From assembly GCA_003242885.1 (NCBI GenBank), contig QKMZ01000004.1:124001-188000 (forward strand): a stretch of DNA of 64,000 nucleotides. The letters are read 5' to 3'. Source of the stretch: Candidatus Melainabacteria bacterium (GTDB lineage: Bacteria > Cyanobacteriota > Vampirovibrionia > Obscuribacterales > Obscuribacteraceae). Position numbers and translations under genes: made by a program. Positions 1-9,223 of this stretch are shown here, piece by piece (within the stretch, counting starts at the first letter, position 1; the number at the start of each line of letters is the position of its first letter). Under the pieces are notes generated by a model. It saw nothing but the letters and a program-made list of their open reading frames with translations. It had not been told where the DNA came from and searched no databases.

Positions 1-454
1 ATATCGCGCACGCGCGTAAATCGCTGCGACTGGTTAGCAACACCAAGTATTGCTTTTGTGAAGAAACACCGTAACGCCAATCGTTACAAGCATCTTAACC
101 CAACCATAACCAAAATGTGACGACTCCACATATGGTGGCATGCGCAAACGAGGCCAAGCCGATAAATCAAAAAGAAATCGAAAGATTGCAATCACATACA
201 AACTCAACGACCGACGGAGTGGCTTTTTGTGGCACTTTTCATCGGACACACCAACAAACTCCGATACAAAAAAGCGACTCCAAAAATGGCTGCTTGTTAG
301 GTTTAACTATCCGCTCATTTTCACTCACCTGGAATCCGTTACTAAACCAGCCACTCTTCCCCTTACCTCTTCATTCAGCCAGGTCCGCATGGACTGGGTG
401 CCTCCAGGTGTTGCTCCGAGCGGTTAGCGCAGTTCTCAAAACAGGAGAAGTCTC
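1..454. other. no gene recognised
   Basis: This stretch has only short overlapping open frames without ribosome binding sites and nothing resembling a known protein. It ends in the leader of the phosphoesterase gene, which carries AGGAG at 443-447. Confidence 0.5.
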
Positions 455-1267
455 ATGAATGCTCCGCAGATTTCACCCATCTATGAAGATATGCGTCTGC
501 GTTTTCGCAGTATCTTCATCTCTGACGTTCACCTTGGCACTTATGGCTGCCAGGCGGACGCTCTTCTCGATTTCTTGAAACGAACGGAAAGCGACAACCT
601 CTATCTGGTTGGTGACATCATTGATGGCTGGCGTTTGAAACAACGCTGGTATTGGCCGCAAGCTCACAACGATGTTGTCCAGAAGCTTTTGCGCAAGGCG
701 CGAAAGGGAACGAACGTTGTTTTCATTCCCGGCAACCACGACGAGTTTGCTCGCGACTACAACGGCATCATCGTTGGCCAAATTCCTGTACGCAATCACG
801 AACGGCACATCACCGCCAGCGGCAAACGGATTCTCATCATTCATGGTGACGAATTCGACGGTGTTGTTCGCTACGGGAAATGGCTGGCGCACTTGGGCAG
901 CTGGGCTTACGATATGACAGTCATCCTCAACCGTTGGCTGAACGTGGCACGCAGAAAGCTTGGTCTGCCGTACTGGTCGCTCGCATCTTACGTGAAGCGT
1001 CAGGTCAAAGGCGCCATGCAGTTCATCACCAACTTCGAAGATGCAGTAGTCAAACACGGGCGCAATGAAGCCGTCGATGCGGTTGTTTGCGGCCACATTC
1101 ACTATCCGGCGATGAAAGACAAAGGCGGCATCTTCTACCTGAACGATGGCGACTGGGTGGAAAACTGCACCGCCCTGATCGAAGACTTCGACGGTACCTT
1201 CCGCATCTTGAAGTGGACCGTTGGACAAGAACCAGTGGCGCTTCACTCGACTGAAGCGCTGAAGTAA
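455..1267 (+). CDS. LpxH-like metallophosphoesterase (UDP-2,3-diacylglucosamine diphosphatase family)
   Basis: The 270-residue protein has the calcineurin-like metallophosphoesterase motifs in order: SDVHLG (residues about 24-29), VGDIID (about 51-56), PGNHDEF (about 90-96), IIHGDEFD, and VCGHIHYP near residue 210. These supply the two-metal ligands. The long helical insert after HGDEFD and the overall length match the YbbF/LpxH-like group, which hydrolyses UDP-2,3-diacylglucosamine in lipid A synthesis, but related proteins act on other substrates and no other lpx gene is nearby. AGGAG lies 7 nt before the ATG. The gene appears monocistronic and ends in a strong terminator. Confidence 0.85.
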   Translation: MNAPQISPIYEDMRLRFRSIFISDVHLGTYGCQADALLDFLKRTESDNLYLVGDIIDGWRLKQRWYWPQAHNDVVQKLLRKARKGTNVVFIPGNHDEFARDYNGIIVGQIPVRNHERHITASGKRILIIHGDEFDGVVRYGKWLAHLGSWAYDMTVILNRWLNVARRKLGLPYWSLASYVKRQVKGAMQFITNFEDAVVKHGRNEAVDAVVCGHIHYPAMKDKGGIFYLNDGDWVENCTALIEDFDGTFRILKWTVGQEPVALHSTEALK

Positions 1268-1339
1268 ACAGCGAAGAAGTATGCGACCAAACCCCTAAGT
1301 TAAGGATTTACTTCGCTGCAACTGGCGATCGAAACTCAG

Positions 1340-1375
1340 CCTGATGGGGTGAGATGCTCACCCCATCAGGTTTTT
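1340..1375 (+). terminator. rho-independent terminator after the phosphoesterase
   Basis: A perfect 14-bp stem (CCTGATGGGGTGAG paired with its complement) with a 3-nt ATG loop is followed by TTTTT. It lies 73 nt after the phosphoesterase stop codon. Confidence 0.9.
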
Positions 1376-1480
1376 CATTCACAATCATCGATTACTGGTT
1401 GATGTAGTATTGCAAAATTAATGCGGTGTGACTTCGGTAAACAGTGACGATGTCTTATTCCGCTGCGATTTAAGATAGTG

Positions 1481-1531
1481 TCGACGCCATGCGTCGACCG
1501 CATAATTGCAACGGTCGACGCATGGCGTCGA
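1481..1531. repeat. 20-bp perfect inverted repeat
   Basis: The arms at 1481-1500 and 1512-1531 are exact reverse complements (5' arm TCGACGCCATGCGTCGACCG) around an 11-nt AT-rich loop. Each arm contains the near-palindrome GACGCCATGCGTC. No T-run follows, so it is not a standard terminator. The core resembles the GTAGGGG/CCCCTAC palindromes elsewhere in the window, without those ends. The rest of the 1376-1729 gap shows no gene. Confidence 0.8.
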
Positions 1532-1729
1532 AACTACATCAGTGAATTCATACCTAATCAGTACGCTTTCAGCCAACCCTAATGCTCCCTTGTTCCGCTC
1601 CAGTTTATTGCGAACCAGCATGTTATTCACAAATGCCGCCAGCCAAAAGATAGGCACACAAACAGAAAGTTCTTTGCTTCACATGTATGATTAACAAAGT
1701 TCAGCATCTACGAAAAACAAAGGTCCCCA

Positions 1730-2374
1730 GTGGAAAAACTTCTACACGGTTTGCATCAGTTTCAGTCAGAGATTCACTCTATAAATCAAGAGTTTTTCGA
1801 ACATCTGGCAAAAGGTCAAAGCCCCGATGCCATCTTTATTACCTGTTCTGACTCCCGCGTAGTGCCAAATCTCATTACGACAAGCGAGCCGGGGCAACTT
1901 TTCGTCATTCGCAATGCGGGCAACATCGTTCCACCCTATGGTGAATGGAGCGGCGAAGAAGCGTCGATTGAATACGCGTTACGGCAACTACAAGTAAAGG
2001 ACATCATAATTTGTGGACACTCTCAATGTGGGGCAATTAAGGGGCTTTTAAAACCTGAGTCACTAGCAGAACTGCCCGCGGTGGCACATTGGCTAAGGCA
2101 CGCTGAAGACACAAAAAGAATTCTGGATGACAACTATCATGAACAAGACTTCGAAAAAGTATTGAACATTGCTGTTCAAGAAAACGTTCTTGTTCAAATC
2201 GAGCATCTGCGAACCTTGCCCTGCATTTCTAAACGCATAATGCAGAGAGAACTCGAGTTGCACGCTTGGACCTACGAAATTGAAACGGGACAGGTCTACA
2301 TCTACGATCCGATTGCCGAAGACTTTCTGCCGCTGACAAAGACAGATGCGGGCTTTGAACTGACTGCCAGATAG
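1730..2374 (+). CDS. beta-class carbonic anhydrase
   Basis: The protein (214 residues) interconverts CO2 and bicarbonate. The zinc-site motifs of the beta class are visible: CSDSRV (residues about 39-44, giving Cys and the Asp/Arg dyad) and GHSQCGA (about 96-102, giving His and Cys). RNAGNIVPP matches the family's conserved stretch. The length is typical of bacterial and plant-type beta enzymes. The start is GTG at 1730, with AAAGG about 6 nt upstream. No signal peptide is seen, so it should be cytoplasmic. It stands alone, with gaps of about 350-460 bp either side. Confidence 0.93.
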   Translation: MEKLLHGLHQFQSEIHSINQEFFEHLAKGQSPDAIFITCSDSRVVPNLITTSEPGQLFVIRNAGNIVPPYGEWSGEEASIEYALRQLQVKDIIICGHSQCGAIKGLLKPESLAELPAVAHWLRHAEDTKRILDDNYHEQDFEKVLNIAVQENVLVQIEHLRTLPCISKRIMQRELELHAWTYEIETGQVYIYDPIAEDFLPLTKTDAGFELTAR

Positions 2375-2839
2375 TAAAGCAATGGTTGAGTTCGCGTGCA
2401 CTTTACCCAACACACTGAACCTGGATGCAAAGTGCTCGCGTCAACCGCACAAAGGATGCGAACCGTTTGCACATTTGACAACCGCTTTGCGCGTTCGCCT
2501 TTTATACGCGAGCTTGCGTAGAAGTTCAGGGAATATGTGAAACAGGTCATAGAGCTTTACGGTGAAATACAATTACGGCATGCAGCTTGATATGAGCCCA
2601 CAGGCTTTGAAAGATTGCAGTTCGTCATCAACAACAAATCCTCATCGAAGAAACAGACTTTTTTTGCAACCCAACAACCCGCACAATCCCGCGCAGTAGA
2701 ACTGCAGCTTACTAAGTCCAACCAAGGAACGACTCTCAAGCCGTTTCACGAAGGAGAACTCAGCGAAACCATGACCGAGCTACACAAAAACTGCGAGTCA
2801 GTTTCACCGAGCGTTCTTTCGAAATCGCAAGGAGACCGC

Positions 2840-5800
2840 ATGAAATCGTCAACACTCCTAGTCAAGGCTCTCGAAAACGAGGGCGTTGAGTACATCTTCG
2901 GCATTCCGGGAGAAGAAAATCTCGATTTCCTGGAAGCATTGAGAACATCGAAGATCAAGCTAGTTCTCACAAGGCATGAACAAGCGGCAGGCTTCATGGC
3001 CGCCACTTACGGACGACTCACCGGCAAGCCCGGAGTCTGCCTCTCGACACTCGGACCCGGCGCTACCAATCTCGTCACTGCCGCTGCTTATGCGAATCTC
3101 GGTGGCATGCCCCTGGTGATGATCACCGGGCAAAAGCCAATCAAGAAGAGCAAGCAAGGGCAATTCCAGATCGTCGACGTGGTCGGCATGATGCGCCCGC
3201 TGACGAAGTTTACGCATCAGATTGTCGATGGCTCGCGTATCCCCTCTATCGTCCGCGAAGCATTCCGCCTCGCCGCCGAGGAGCGTCCGGGTGCAGTGCA
3301 CATCGAATTTCCCGAAGACATCGCCGCAGAGGAAATCAGTGACTGCGACCAGCCATTCGCTATCCACCAGGCGATGCGCCCGTATCCAGATCCCACGTCA
3401 ATCGCCACTGCATGCGCGATGATGTCTGCTGCAAAGCATCCGCTCGTGCTCGTCGGCGCCGGAGCAAATCGCAAGCGCACCCGCAAGGCGCTGCTCGATT
3501 TCGTCACCAAGCTCGGCATTCCTTTCGTCAACACACAGATGGGCGTCGGCGTCGTCGACGAGCGCAACCCGCTTTACATCGGCACTGCGGCGCTTTCGAA
3601 CGACGACCTCGTTCACCACGCCATCGCCAAAGCCGACTTGATCATCAACGTCGGTCACGACGTGGTCGAGAAGCCGCCCTTCTTCATGGAGCGCGGCGGT
3701 GCGAAAGTCTTGCACGTCAACTTCTTCTCGGCACGCGTGGACGACGTCTACTTCCCGCAGCATGAGGTGATTGGCGACATTGCCAACACCTTCTATGAGC
3801 TGACGAAGAATTGCGAGCCCTCGAAGAGCTGGGACTTCGAGCCCTTCATGGAAGTGAAAGCCTACGGCGACAAGCTCATCGAGCTTCAGTCATCGGCAAA
3901 AAGCTTCCCGGTCGTGCCTTCGCGTCTCGTCTCGGATGTTCGCGCCGCCATGCCTTCCGACGGCATCGTTACCCTGGACAACGGGCTCTACAAGCTGTGG
4001 TTCGCGCGCAACTATCGGGCTCACGGACCGAACACACTGCTGCTCGACAATGCGCTCGCCACCATGGGCGCCGGCTTGCCGTCTGCAATCGCGGCGAAGC
4101 TCATCTCACCGAACCAGAAGGTGATTACGGTGTGCGGTGACGGAGGGTTTATGATGAACTCTCAAGAGCTGGAGACCGCAATTCGCCTCAAGCTCGACCT
4201 CGTCGTCGTCATCCTGAACGACAACGCCTATGGCATGATCAAGTGGAAGCAGACGGAGAACAAGCAGGAGAATTTCGGGCTGGACTTCAACAACCCGGAC
4301 TTCGTCACGCTCGCTTCGTCTTACGGAGCGCACGGTCATCGCATTGAGCGCACTGAAGAGCTGCTGCCCAAACTGAAGGAATGCCTCAACGCGAAGGGTG
4401 TGCACATCATCGATGTGCCGATCGACTACACGTCGGGCGAAAAGCTCAAGCTTGTCGACCTGGACGTCGCGTATCTGAAGGCGCCGAAGGACAAACAACC
4501 TGCCCGCGAGCGGCTGGAGGTGCGCTCTCCGCATGATGGGAGCCTGATCGAAGGTATCGAACTCGATGGAGCCGATGCCGTGGAAAAGGCGCTCGCGACT
4601 GCGTATGCGCTCTACAAAGACCAGAGCAAGTGGCTGCCTCCGCATCAGCGCATCGCTATCTTCGAACGCCTCGCCGAGCTGCTCAAGCGCGATCGACAGA
4701 GCCTCATCGACACAGCCGTGGAGGAAGGTGGGAAACCCTATAACGACACGGTTGTCGAAATCGATCGGGCGGTGCAGGGTGTAAAACTCGGCATCGACGC
4801 CATCAATCACTTGCATGGCACCGAAATTCCAATGGGACTGACGGCGGCTTCGACGAATCGAAAAGCGTTCACTTTCCGTGAACCCATCGGCGTCGTCGTG
4901 TCGCTCTCGGCGTTCAATCACCCAATCAACCTCATTGTTCACCAGGTGATTCCGGCTATTGCCGCGGGCTGCCCGGTGATCGTGAAGCCTGCGCTCAACA
5001 CGCCGCGCTCCTGCGTCGCCTTCGTGAAGCTGCTTCACGAGGCAGGTTTGCCCAAGGAGTGGTGCCAGGTGTTGCTCGTCAACAACAAGCATTCCGAGAG
5101 ACTGGCGACCGACAAACGAGTCGGCTACCTATCCTTCATCGGCTCGGCCAAAGTTGGCTGGTATCTGCGCTCGAAGCTGGCATCCGGAACCCGCGTCGCC
5201 CTCGAACACGGCGGCAGCGCACCAGTCATCATCGACGCCTCAGCTGACATCAACGATGTGATTGCACCTTTAGTCAAAGGTGCGTTCTATCACGCCGGTC
5301 AGGTTTGCGTGAGCAGCAAGCGCATCTTCGTCCCGGCCTCGCGCATGGACGAGTTCGCAAAGCTCATCACCGAAAAGGCCAAAGCGCTAAAGGTCGGCGA
5401 TCCGAAGTCGCAAGACACGGAAGTCGGTCCGCTCATCCGCGCAGGCGAAGTGACACGTATCGACCAGTGGGTTAAAGACGCGGTTGCAGCCGGAGCGAAG
5501 CTCATGTGCGGCGGCAATGTGATCGCACCGACGTACTATGAGCCGACTGTTCTTGTCAATCCGCCGCTCGACACGAAAGTGAGCAGCGACGAGATCTTCG
5601 GACCGGTCGTTTGCTTGTATTCGTACGACAACATCGACGATGCGATCAAGATCGCCAACAGCCTGCCGTTCGCCTTTCAGGCAGCGGTGTTCGCCAAGGA
5701 CATTGATGTCGCTATGCACGCTGTCAAACAGCTCAACGCAACCGCAGTAATGGTCAACGACCACACTGCTTTTCGCGTGGACTGGATGCCGTTCGGGGGA

Positions 5801-5896
5801 CGCGTCGATTCCGGCGTTGGCATGGGCGGTATCGCATACAGTGCGCACGAAATGAGCCAGGAAAAACTCATGGTGCTGAAAAGCTCCAAACTCTAA
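2840..5896 (+). CDS. acetolactate synthase-aldehyde dehydrogenase fusion protein
   Basis: One frame encodes two complete enzymes (1018 residues). Residues 1 to about 545 are a catabolic-type acetolactate synthase: catalytic Glu in RHEQAAGF near 47, QGQFQIVDVVGM, and the thiamine-diphosphate motif GDGG...NDNAYG from about 433. Residues about 557-1018 are an NAD(P)-dependent aldehyde dehydrogenase with the general-base Glu in LEHGG (near 788) and the nucleophile in GQVCVSS (near 822), 34 residues apart as the family requires. The frame is open back to 2615, but AAGGAG 5 nt before the ATG at 2840 and the family N-terminus (MKSSTLLVKALENEG) decide the start. The fusion suggests that the acetolactate product or a related aldehyde is passed between active sites; the true substrate is unknown. 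Confidence 0.92.
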   Translation: MKSSTLLVKALENEGVEYIFGIPGEENLDFLEALRTSKIKLVLTRHEQAAGFMAATYGRLTGKPGVCLSTLGPGATNLVTAAAYANLGGMPLVMITGQKPIKKSKQGQFQIVDVVGMMRPLTKFTHQIVDGSRIPSIVREAFRLAAEERPGAVHIEFPEDIAAEEISDCDQPFAIHQAMRPYPDPTSIATACAMMSAAKHPLVLVGAGANRKRTRKALLDFVTKLGIPFVNTQMGVGVVDERNPLYIGTAALSNDDLVHHAIAKADLIINVGHDVVEKPPFFMERGGAKVLHVNFFSARVDDVYFPQHEVIGDIANTFYELTKNCEPSKSWDFEPFMEVKAYGDKLIELQSSAKSFPVVPSRLVSDVRAAMPSDGIVTLDNGLYKLWFARNYRAHGPNTLLLDNALATMGAGLPSAIAAKLISPNQKVITVCGDGGFMMNSQELETAIRLKLDLVVVILNDNAYGMIKWKQTENKQENFGLDFNNPDFVTLASSYGAHGHRIERTEELLPKLKECLNAKGVHIIDVPIDYTSGEKLKLVDLDVAYLKAPKDKQPARERLEVRSPHDGSLIEGIELDGADAVEKALATAYALYKDQSKWLPPHQRIAIFERLAELLKRDRQSLIDTAVEEGGKPYNDTVVEIDRAVQGVKLGIDAINHLHGTEIPMGLTAASTNRKAFTFREPIGVVVSLSAFNHPINLIVHQVIPAIAAGCPVIVKPALNTPRSCVAFVKLLHEAGLPKEWCQVLLVNNKHSERLATDKRVGYLSFIGSAKVGWYLRSKLASGTRVALEHGGSAPVIIDASADINDVIAPLVKGAFYHAGQVCVSSKRIFVPASRMDEFAKLITEKAKALKVGDPKSQDTEVGPLIRAGEVTRIDQWVKDAVAAGAKLMCGGNVIAPTYYEPTVLVNPPLDTKVSSDEIFGPVVCLYSYDNIDDAIKIANSLPFAFQAAVFAKDIDVAMHAVKQLNATAVMVNDHTAFRVDWMPFGGRVDSGVGMGGIAYSAHEMSQEKLMVLKSSKL

Positions 5897-5960
5897 CGAG
5901 TTTTCTACTCACGCGGTGCACATGATTGACCCTCGCGCAGTTCCATAACTGCAACTTCTT

Positions 5961-6000
5961 GAACTGGGGTGAGAAAGCAATTTCCTCCCCAGTTCTTCTT
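5961..6000 (+). terminator. terminator after the fusion gene
   Basis: GAACTGGGG (5961-5969) pairs with CCCCAGTTC (5987-5995) and is followed by a pyrimidine run, TTCTTCTTC. It lies 65 nt after the stop codon. Confidence 0.75.
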
Positions 6001-6039
6001 CTTCAGCTCTCTCTTATATGTTCTAGTATTACTTTTATC

Positions 6040-6080
6040 AAAGCAAAAAGCCGTGGAGTAATCCGACGGCTTTGGCTTTG
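6040..6080 (-). terminator. terminator of the minus-strand hypothetical gene
   Basis: Read on the minus strand, AAAGCCGTCGG and CCACGGCTTT form a stem followed by TTTGCTTTG. It lies just downstream of the gene that ends at 6101. Confidence 0.7.
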
Positions 6081-6100
6081 ATTGATGATTTAGAGCTAGG

Positions 6101-6697
6101 TTAAGCCGGGTAATTCAGCCTTCGGAGCAGTGCTTCTTCATCCGCTTTGTTGTCTCTCTCAACGAATCGAACAGAGAGTTGGTAGCCACATGCGGCAAAG
6201 TAGCGAATCAATTTCGTCCAATACAGGGCAAAATTCGGATTGCTTATTTCGGACAGAATCTGCTCGCGCTCTAATTTCATCTCTTCTGTGTCTCCGCGCT
6301 TCGAGCGGTAGGCTGAAAGCCCCCAAAGAAATGCTACAAACTCAGCATGCTCAAAATCGCCATCAAAAACGTATTGGCGCCATGGCTCGACGAAAGATTC
6401 AGCATATGGATAAGTCTTCAGGACCAACCTCAAGTTGAGCTTGCGGGCAAGTTTGACCACCTGCTTCAAGCATGGCATTTTGCGTTGGTGAAAAAGTGCA
6501 TTGATGTTGCACTCCCCAAAATACCTCGGCTTATAAGTATTGAGATTGTTCGCGCACCACTGATTGATTGCCGTGCGCAGAGTCCGGCAAACATCATTAT
6601 TGATAATCTCGTGATCCGCATCGACGATCCGTTGCAGATCCTTTTTCGTTTTCGGACATTCAATGGTTTTAGCTAAGCGCCTATAAGTATCAGCCAT
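6101..6697 (-). CDS. hypothetical protein
   Basis: I do not recognise this 198-residue, basic, soluble-looking protein. The start chosen is ATG at 6697, since AGAGGTG ends 3-4 nt upstream; an in-frame GTG at 6703 falls inside that Shine-Dalgarno sequence. The segment around residues 45-90 (TAINQWCANN, LKQVVKLARKLNLRL) could form a helical DNA- or partner-binding region, which is only a guess. A terminator separates it from the upstream minus-strand gene, so each is probably transcribed on its own. Confidence 0.65.
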   Translation of the reverse strand: MADTYRRLAKTIECPKTKKDLQRIVDADHEIINNDVCRTLRTAINQWCANNLNTYKPRYFGECNINALFHQRKMPCLKQVVKLARKLNLRLVLKTYPYAESFVEPWRQYVFDGDFEHAEFVAFLWGLSAYRSKRGDTEEMKLEREQILSEISNPNFALYWTKLIRYFAACGYQLSVRFVERDNKADEEALLRRLNYPA

Positions 6698-6711
6698 AAT
6701 CACCTCTATAA

Positions 6712-6747
6712 AAGAACAAGAGCCGGCTTTCGCCAGCTCTCTTGTTC
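6712..6747 (-). terminator. terminator between two minus-strand hypotheticals
   Basis: On the minus strand GAACAAGAG...GGC pairs with GCC...CTCTTGTTC around a GAAA-type loop and is followed by TTTTA. It would end the transcript of the gene at 6791-7048. Confidence 0.7.
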
Positions 6748-6790
6748 GTGTGTGTCTATCTATGCGAGTCAGTTCAATTCGCGAAATGGT

Positions 6791-7048
6791 CTATTCGCGT
6801 TCCAACATGAGATGAACAAAAAACTCGCCCGTCGTCTCAATCAACTCGTCACGAGTAGGAACATAGAATCCTTCTTGCTCGTGTGCATTTATCTCCGCAT
6901 CAATCCTGTCCATCGCGTCGAGTTCGCCGGTAATGTCAAAGACTTCTCTCTGTTCATCGGCAAGGACAAAAAGATCCAATGCTTTTGCGAGTTCGTATAC
7001 GTTGAGATTGTCGTTAATAACAACGAGCTGTGTATTTCTATCTGTCAT
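6791..7048 (-). CDS. small acidic hypothetical protein
   Basis: An acidic protein of 85 residues, begins MTDRNTQLVVINDN and has no recognised domain, signal peptide or membrane segment. AGGAGC lies 6 nt before the ATG at 7048; a longer frame extends to 7123 but lacks a binding site. It lies upstream of the 6101-6697 gene on the same strand, with a terminator between. Confidence 0.6.
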   Translation of the reverse strand: MTDRNTQLVVINDNLNVYELAKALDLFVLADEQREVFDITGELDAMDRIDAEINAHEQEGFYVPTRDELIETTGEFFVHLMLERE

Positions 7049-7685
7049 ATAAGCTCCTGGAAATGAAAGCAGCCATCGCGAATTGCGAAAGCTGCTCATG
7101 GGTGTATTCGAAAAAACTTCCACGCATCACACGCAGTGGGTTTTGTAAGTCCGCTTATTTAGTGAATCAGCAATGTCTTCAGGGTTATGCGTGCAACTCC
7201 GGTGGAAATCTGTTCGACGAATATATTTCGACCCTACATTTGCAGCCGCTGATTTGCGACCTATTTACTGGAAGCGGTGAAGACGTTCTAGCACATGCCG
7301 CAGAACACGCCAGTGGCGGCTCTTCATTGTTTAACGGAAACGCTTTCACTCTCAGATAAACATCACCGCTATGGTGCACGCACGAAACTCGATGATTGTG
7401 TACAACCTAGCGACGCTTGCAAATCACTACGTAAAAACCTCGCCAACGAGCAAAATTAGAGGCTGTCAGAGTTCTCGCAAGAAGGACTTCGCTTTGCAAA
7501 TTACAATGCGAAATTACCACAATCAATGCGATTGTTGTCCCCCTTCTCCAAATTGCACAGTTATACAAAGCCGCGAAACGTGTTGCGGCGGTTTTTCGCA
7601 CACCTGTTCAATTCCACATTAACCAGGTTTTTCAAAGCGAATATTCTCTCGACAGGTTGAACTGCTTCAACCAAAGGAGATTTCT
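7049..7685. other. intergenic region, no gene recognised
   Basis: About 640 bp between diverging genes. Open frames here are short and unconvincing. A weak hairpin (GCCGC 7570-7574 with GCGGC 7585-7589, then GTTTTTC) could be a terminator. Promoters for both neighbours must lie here, but none is clear. Confidence 0.4.
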
Positions 7686-8249
7686 ATGCCTGTCGTTTCT
7701 ACAGAATGGGAAGTAACATCCGCTAGAATTCGTATCTTGCCCCAAAGATACAGACATTTCCGCCATTCCGTTTGGCAAAACTACACTGACGTCGGAACTC
7801 GCGCAATGAACTGCGGTGATATCGCACTAGCAAAACTCATGTTCACAGAAGCACTTGCGGAAGCCCGAAAAGAAGAACTTCTCGACTATCGGCTAGCGGT
7901 GAGTTTCGCACACGTTGGTCACACCCAATTCTCCCAGGGAGAATTTCCACAAGCCGCCAACAGCTATTTGCGCGCGCTCGCAATCACGAGAAACGTGAAG
8001 AATACACCTAAAGAGTTCGAAATCATGCTTTTGGAAACGCTTGCAGATATTCGGCTAGAACAGGGGCAATTGCGTCTTGCCAAACGACATCTAACGCGCG
8101 CGTTGAACCTGAGGGAAATCCACACACCAGAGCAAAAAGACCAACGCGCAAAAATCTTGCTGAAGCTCGCGTCTGTTTTCTCTGAATTCGGCGACACAGA
8201 TCAAGCGCTAGCGCTCTATGAAAAGAGCAAAGAGATTCGTTCTACTTGA
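7686..8249 (+). CDS. TPR-repeat protein
   Basis: The 187-residue protein contains about three to four tetratricopeptide-like helical pairs (for example AMNCGDIALAKLMFTEALAEA, GEFPQAANSYLRALAI, GQLRLAKRHLTRALNL, GDTDQALALYEKSKEI) and little else, suggesting a protein-binding scaffold. There is no signal peptide. AAAGGAG sits 6 nt before the ATG. It precedes the HigBA pair by 57 nt but is probably unrelated. Confidence 0.8.
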   Translation: MPVVSTEWEVTSARIRILPQRYRHFRHSVWQNYTDVGTRAMNCGDIALAKLMFTEALAEARKEELLDYRLAVSFAHVGHTQFSQGEFPQAANSYLRALAITRNVKNTPKEFEIMLLETLADIRLEQGQLRLAKRHLTRALNLREIHTPEQKDQRAKILLKLASVFSEFGDTDQALALYEKSKEIRST

Positions 8250-8280
8250 CCGTTAAGGTGTTTCTGTTCCGATTCATACT

Positions 8281-8301
8281 GGTATATGGTATAACGGTAT
8301 A
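8281..8301 (+). promoter_or_regulatory. three GGTATA direct repeats before higB
   Basis: GGTATA occurs at 8281-8286, 8288-8293 and 8296-8301, ending 5 nt before the higB start. HigA-type antitoxins usually bind their own promoter, so this is a plausible operator. That role is inferred. Confidence 0.4.
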
Positions 8302-8306
8302 ACCAA

Positions 8307-8600
8307 GTGACAATTCAATCGTTTGGCGACTCTCGAACAGAGAAAATATTCTGGGGAGTCAACGACAAACAAACTTCTAAACTTCCACCGAACATTTTAC
8401 AAGTCGTAGAGCGCAAACTCGATATGCTCGAAGCAGCAGCAAAACTTCAGGATTTGGCATCCCCGCCTGCCAACCGACTGGAAAAACTGAAGGGTAACAT
8501 GAGAGGCTACTGGAGCATCCGCGTAAACGACCAATGGAGAATCATCTTCAAATGGCTATCCAACGGACCACATGAAGTTAAGATCACCGACTATCACTGA
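8307..8600 (+). CDS. higB: HigB-family toxin (RelE/ParE fold)
   Basis: The 97-residue protein matches the HigB plasmid-maintenance killer family in length and pattern: IQSFGDSRTEKIFWG at the N-terminus, LQDLASPPANRLEKLKGNMRGYWSIRVNDQWRIIFKW, and a C-terminal VKITDYH. HigB toxins cleave mRNA on the ribosome. The start is GTG at 8307 without a strong Shine-Dalgarno sequence. The order toxin then antitoxin, typical of higBA, is kept, with the antitoxin 47 nt downstream. Confidence 0.9.
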   Translation: MTIQSFGDSRTEKIFWGVNDKQTSKLPPNILQVVERKLDMLEAAAKLQDLASPPANRLEKLKGNMRGYWSIRVNDQWRIIFKWLSNGPHEVKITDYH

Positions 8601-8647
8601 GTTCGAGACCAGCCAATAACTCGATATCTCGTTTAATTGAGGCATCA

Positions 8648-8941
8648 ATGTACAAGAAAATGAAACGACAACCAACATCACCCGGGGAAATTCTCCTCGA
8701 AGAATTCCTGGTGCCGCTGGGGGTTAGCCAGAGCGCCTTCGCTCGACATATAGGTTGGACTCAGCCCAAAGTAAACGAAATCATCACAGGAAAACGCGGT
8801 ATCACGCCAGGAACGGCAATGGTTCTAGCAGATGCGTTAAATACATCACCGGAGTTTTGGCTAAATTTGCAAATGTCGGTAGATCTTTGGCGCGCGCAAC
8901 AAAAACACAAAGCTGTAAAAAGACTTGCCGGTATAGCCTAA
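8648..8941 (+). CDS. higA: HigA-family antitoxin
   Basis: A 97-residue XRE-type helix-turn-helix protein of the HigA family. The PTSPGEILLEEFLVPLGVSQSAFARHIG segment followed by VNEIITGKRGITPGTAMVLADAL is characteristic, as is SPEFWLNLQ. It neutralises HigB and should repress the operon. GAGG (8639-8642) precedes the ATG by 5 nt. Confidence 0.92.
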   Translation: MYKKMKRQPTSPGEILLEEFLVPLGVSQSAFARHIGWTQPKVNEIITGKRGITPGTAMVLADALNTSPEFWLNLQMSVDLWRAQQKHKAVKRLAGIA

Positions 8942-9223
8942 AGACTAGGTGCCGCCGGGCCTTTCTCACAGGGCTACGTGATCACGCAATCCGTACCTCG
9001 CCCAAGCACAGCGTGGGCGTAAGGTTTAGGCGCCAATTGCAGTCGCCCAAAGTGCTTTCAAGCACCTGTGGGCGTTTCAGCCTCAGATCGGCAGGTTTAA
9101 TCACATGACCCAAAAACGCCCGGTCCATGACCCGGAATGTTCCCAAGCCGTCCGTATTGTGAGTGCATCGAGGGCAACGCACCTCCCCCAACACCAAGGC
9201 TAAAGATTCTAAGGAGCTACATC
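8942..9223 (+). other. structured leader with two hairpins sharing the same arms
   Basis: This 282-nt region has no convincing open frame. Two hairpins use identical arms: CGCCCA 8999-9004 with TGGGCG 9014-9019, and CGCCCA 9044-9049 with TGGGCG 9069-9074, the second enclosing GTGCT/AGCAC. Because the arms are interchangeable the RNA could fold in alternative ways, as in an attenuator or cis-regulatory RNA. No known riboswitch class is recognised. Confidence 0.35.

Noticed and set aside
2475-2508. TTGACA with TATAC downstream, as a promoter of the fusion gene
   Set aside because: The spacing between the two hexamers is about 21-22 nt, outside the usual range.
2615-2839. N-terminal extension of the fusion protein
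   Set aside because: The extra 75 residues are polar and unlike the family; the AAGGAG before 2840 is much better.
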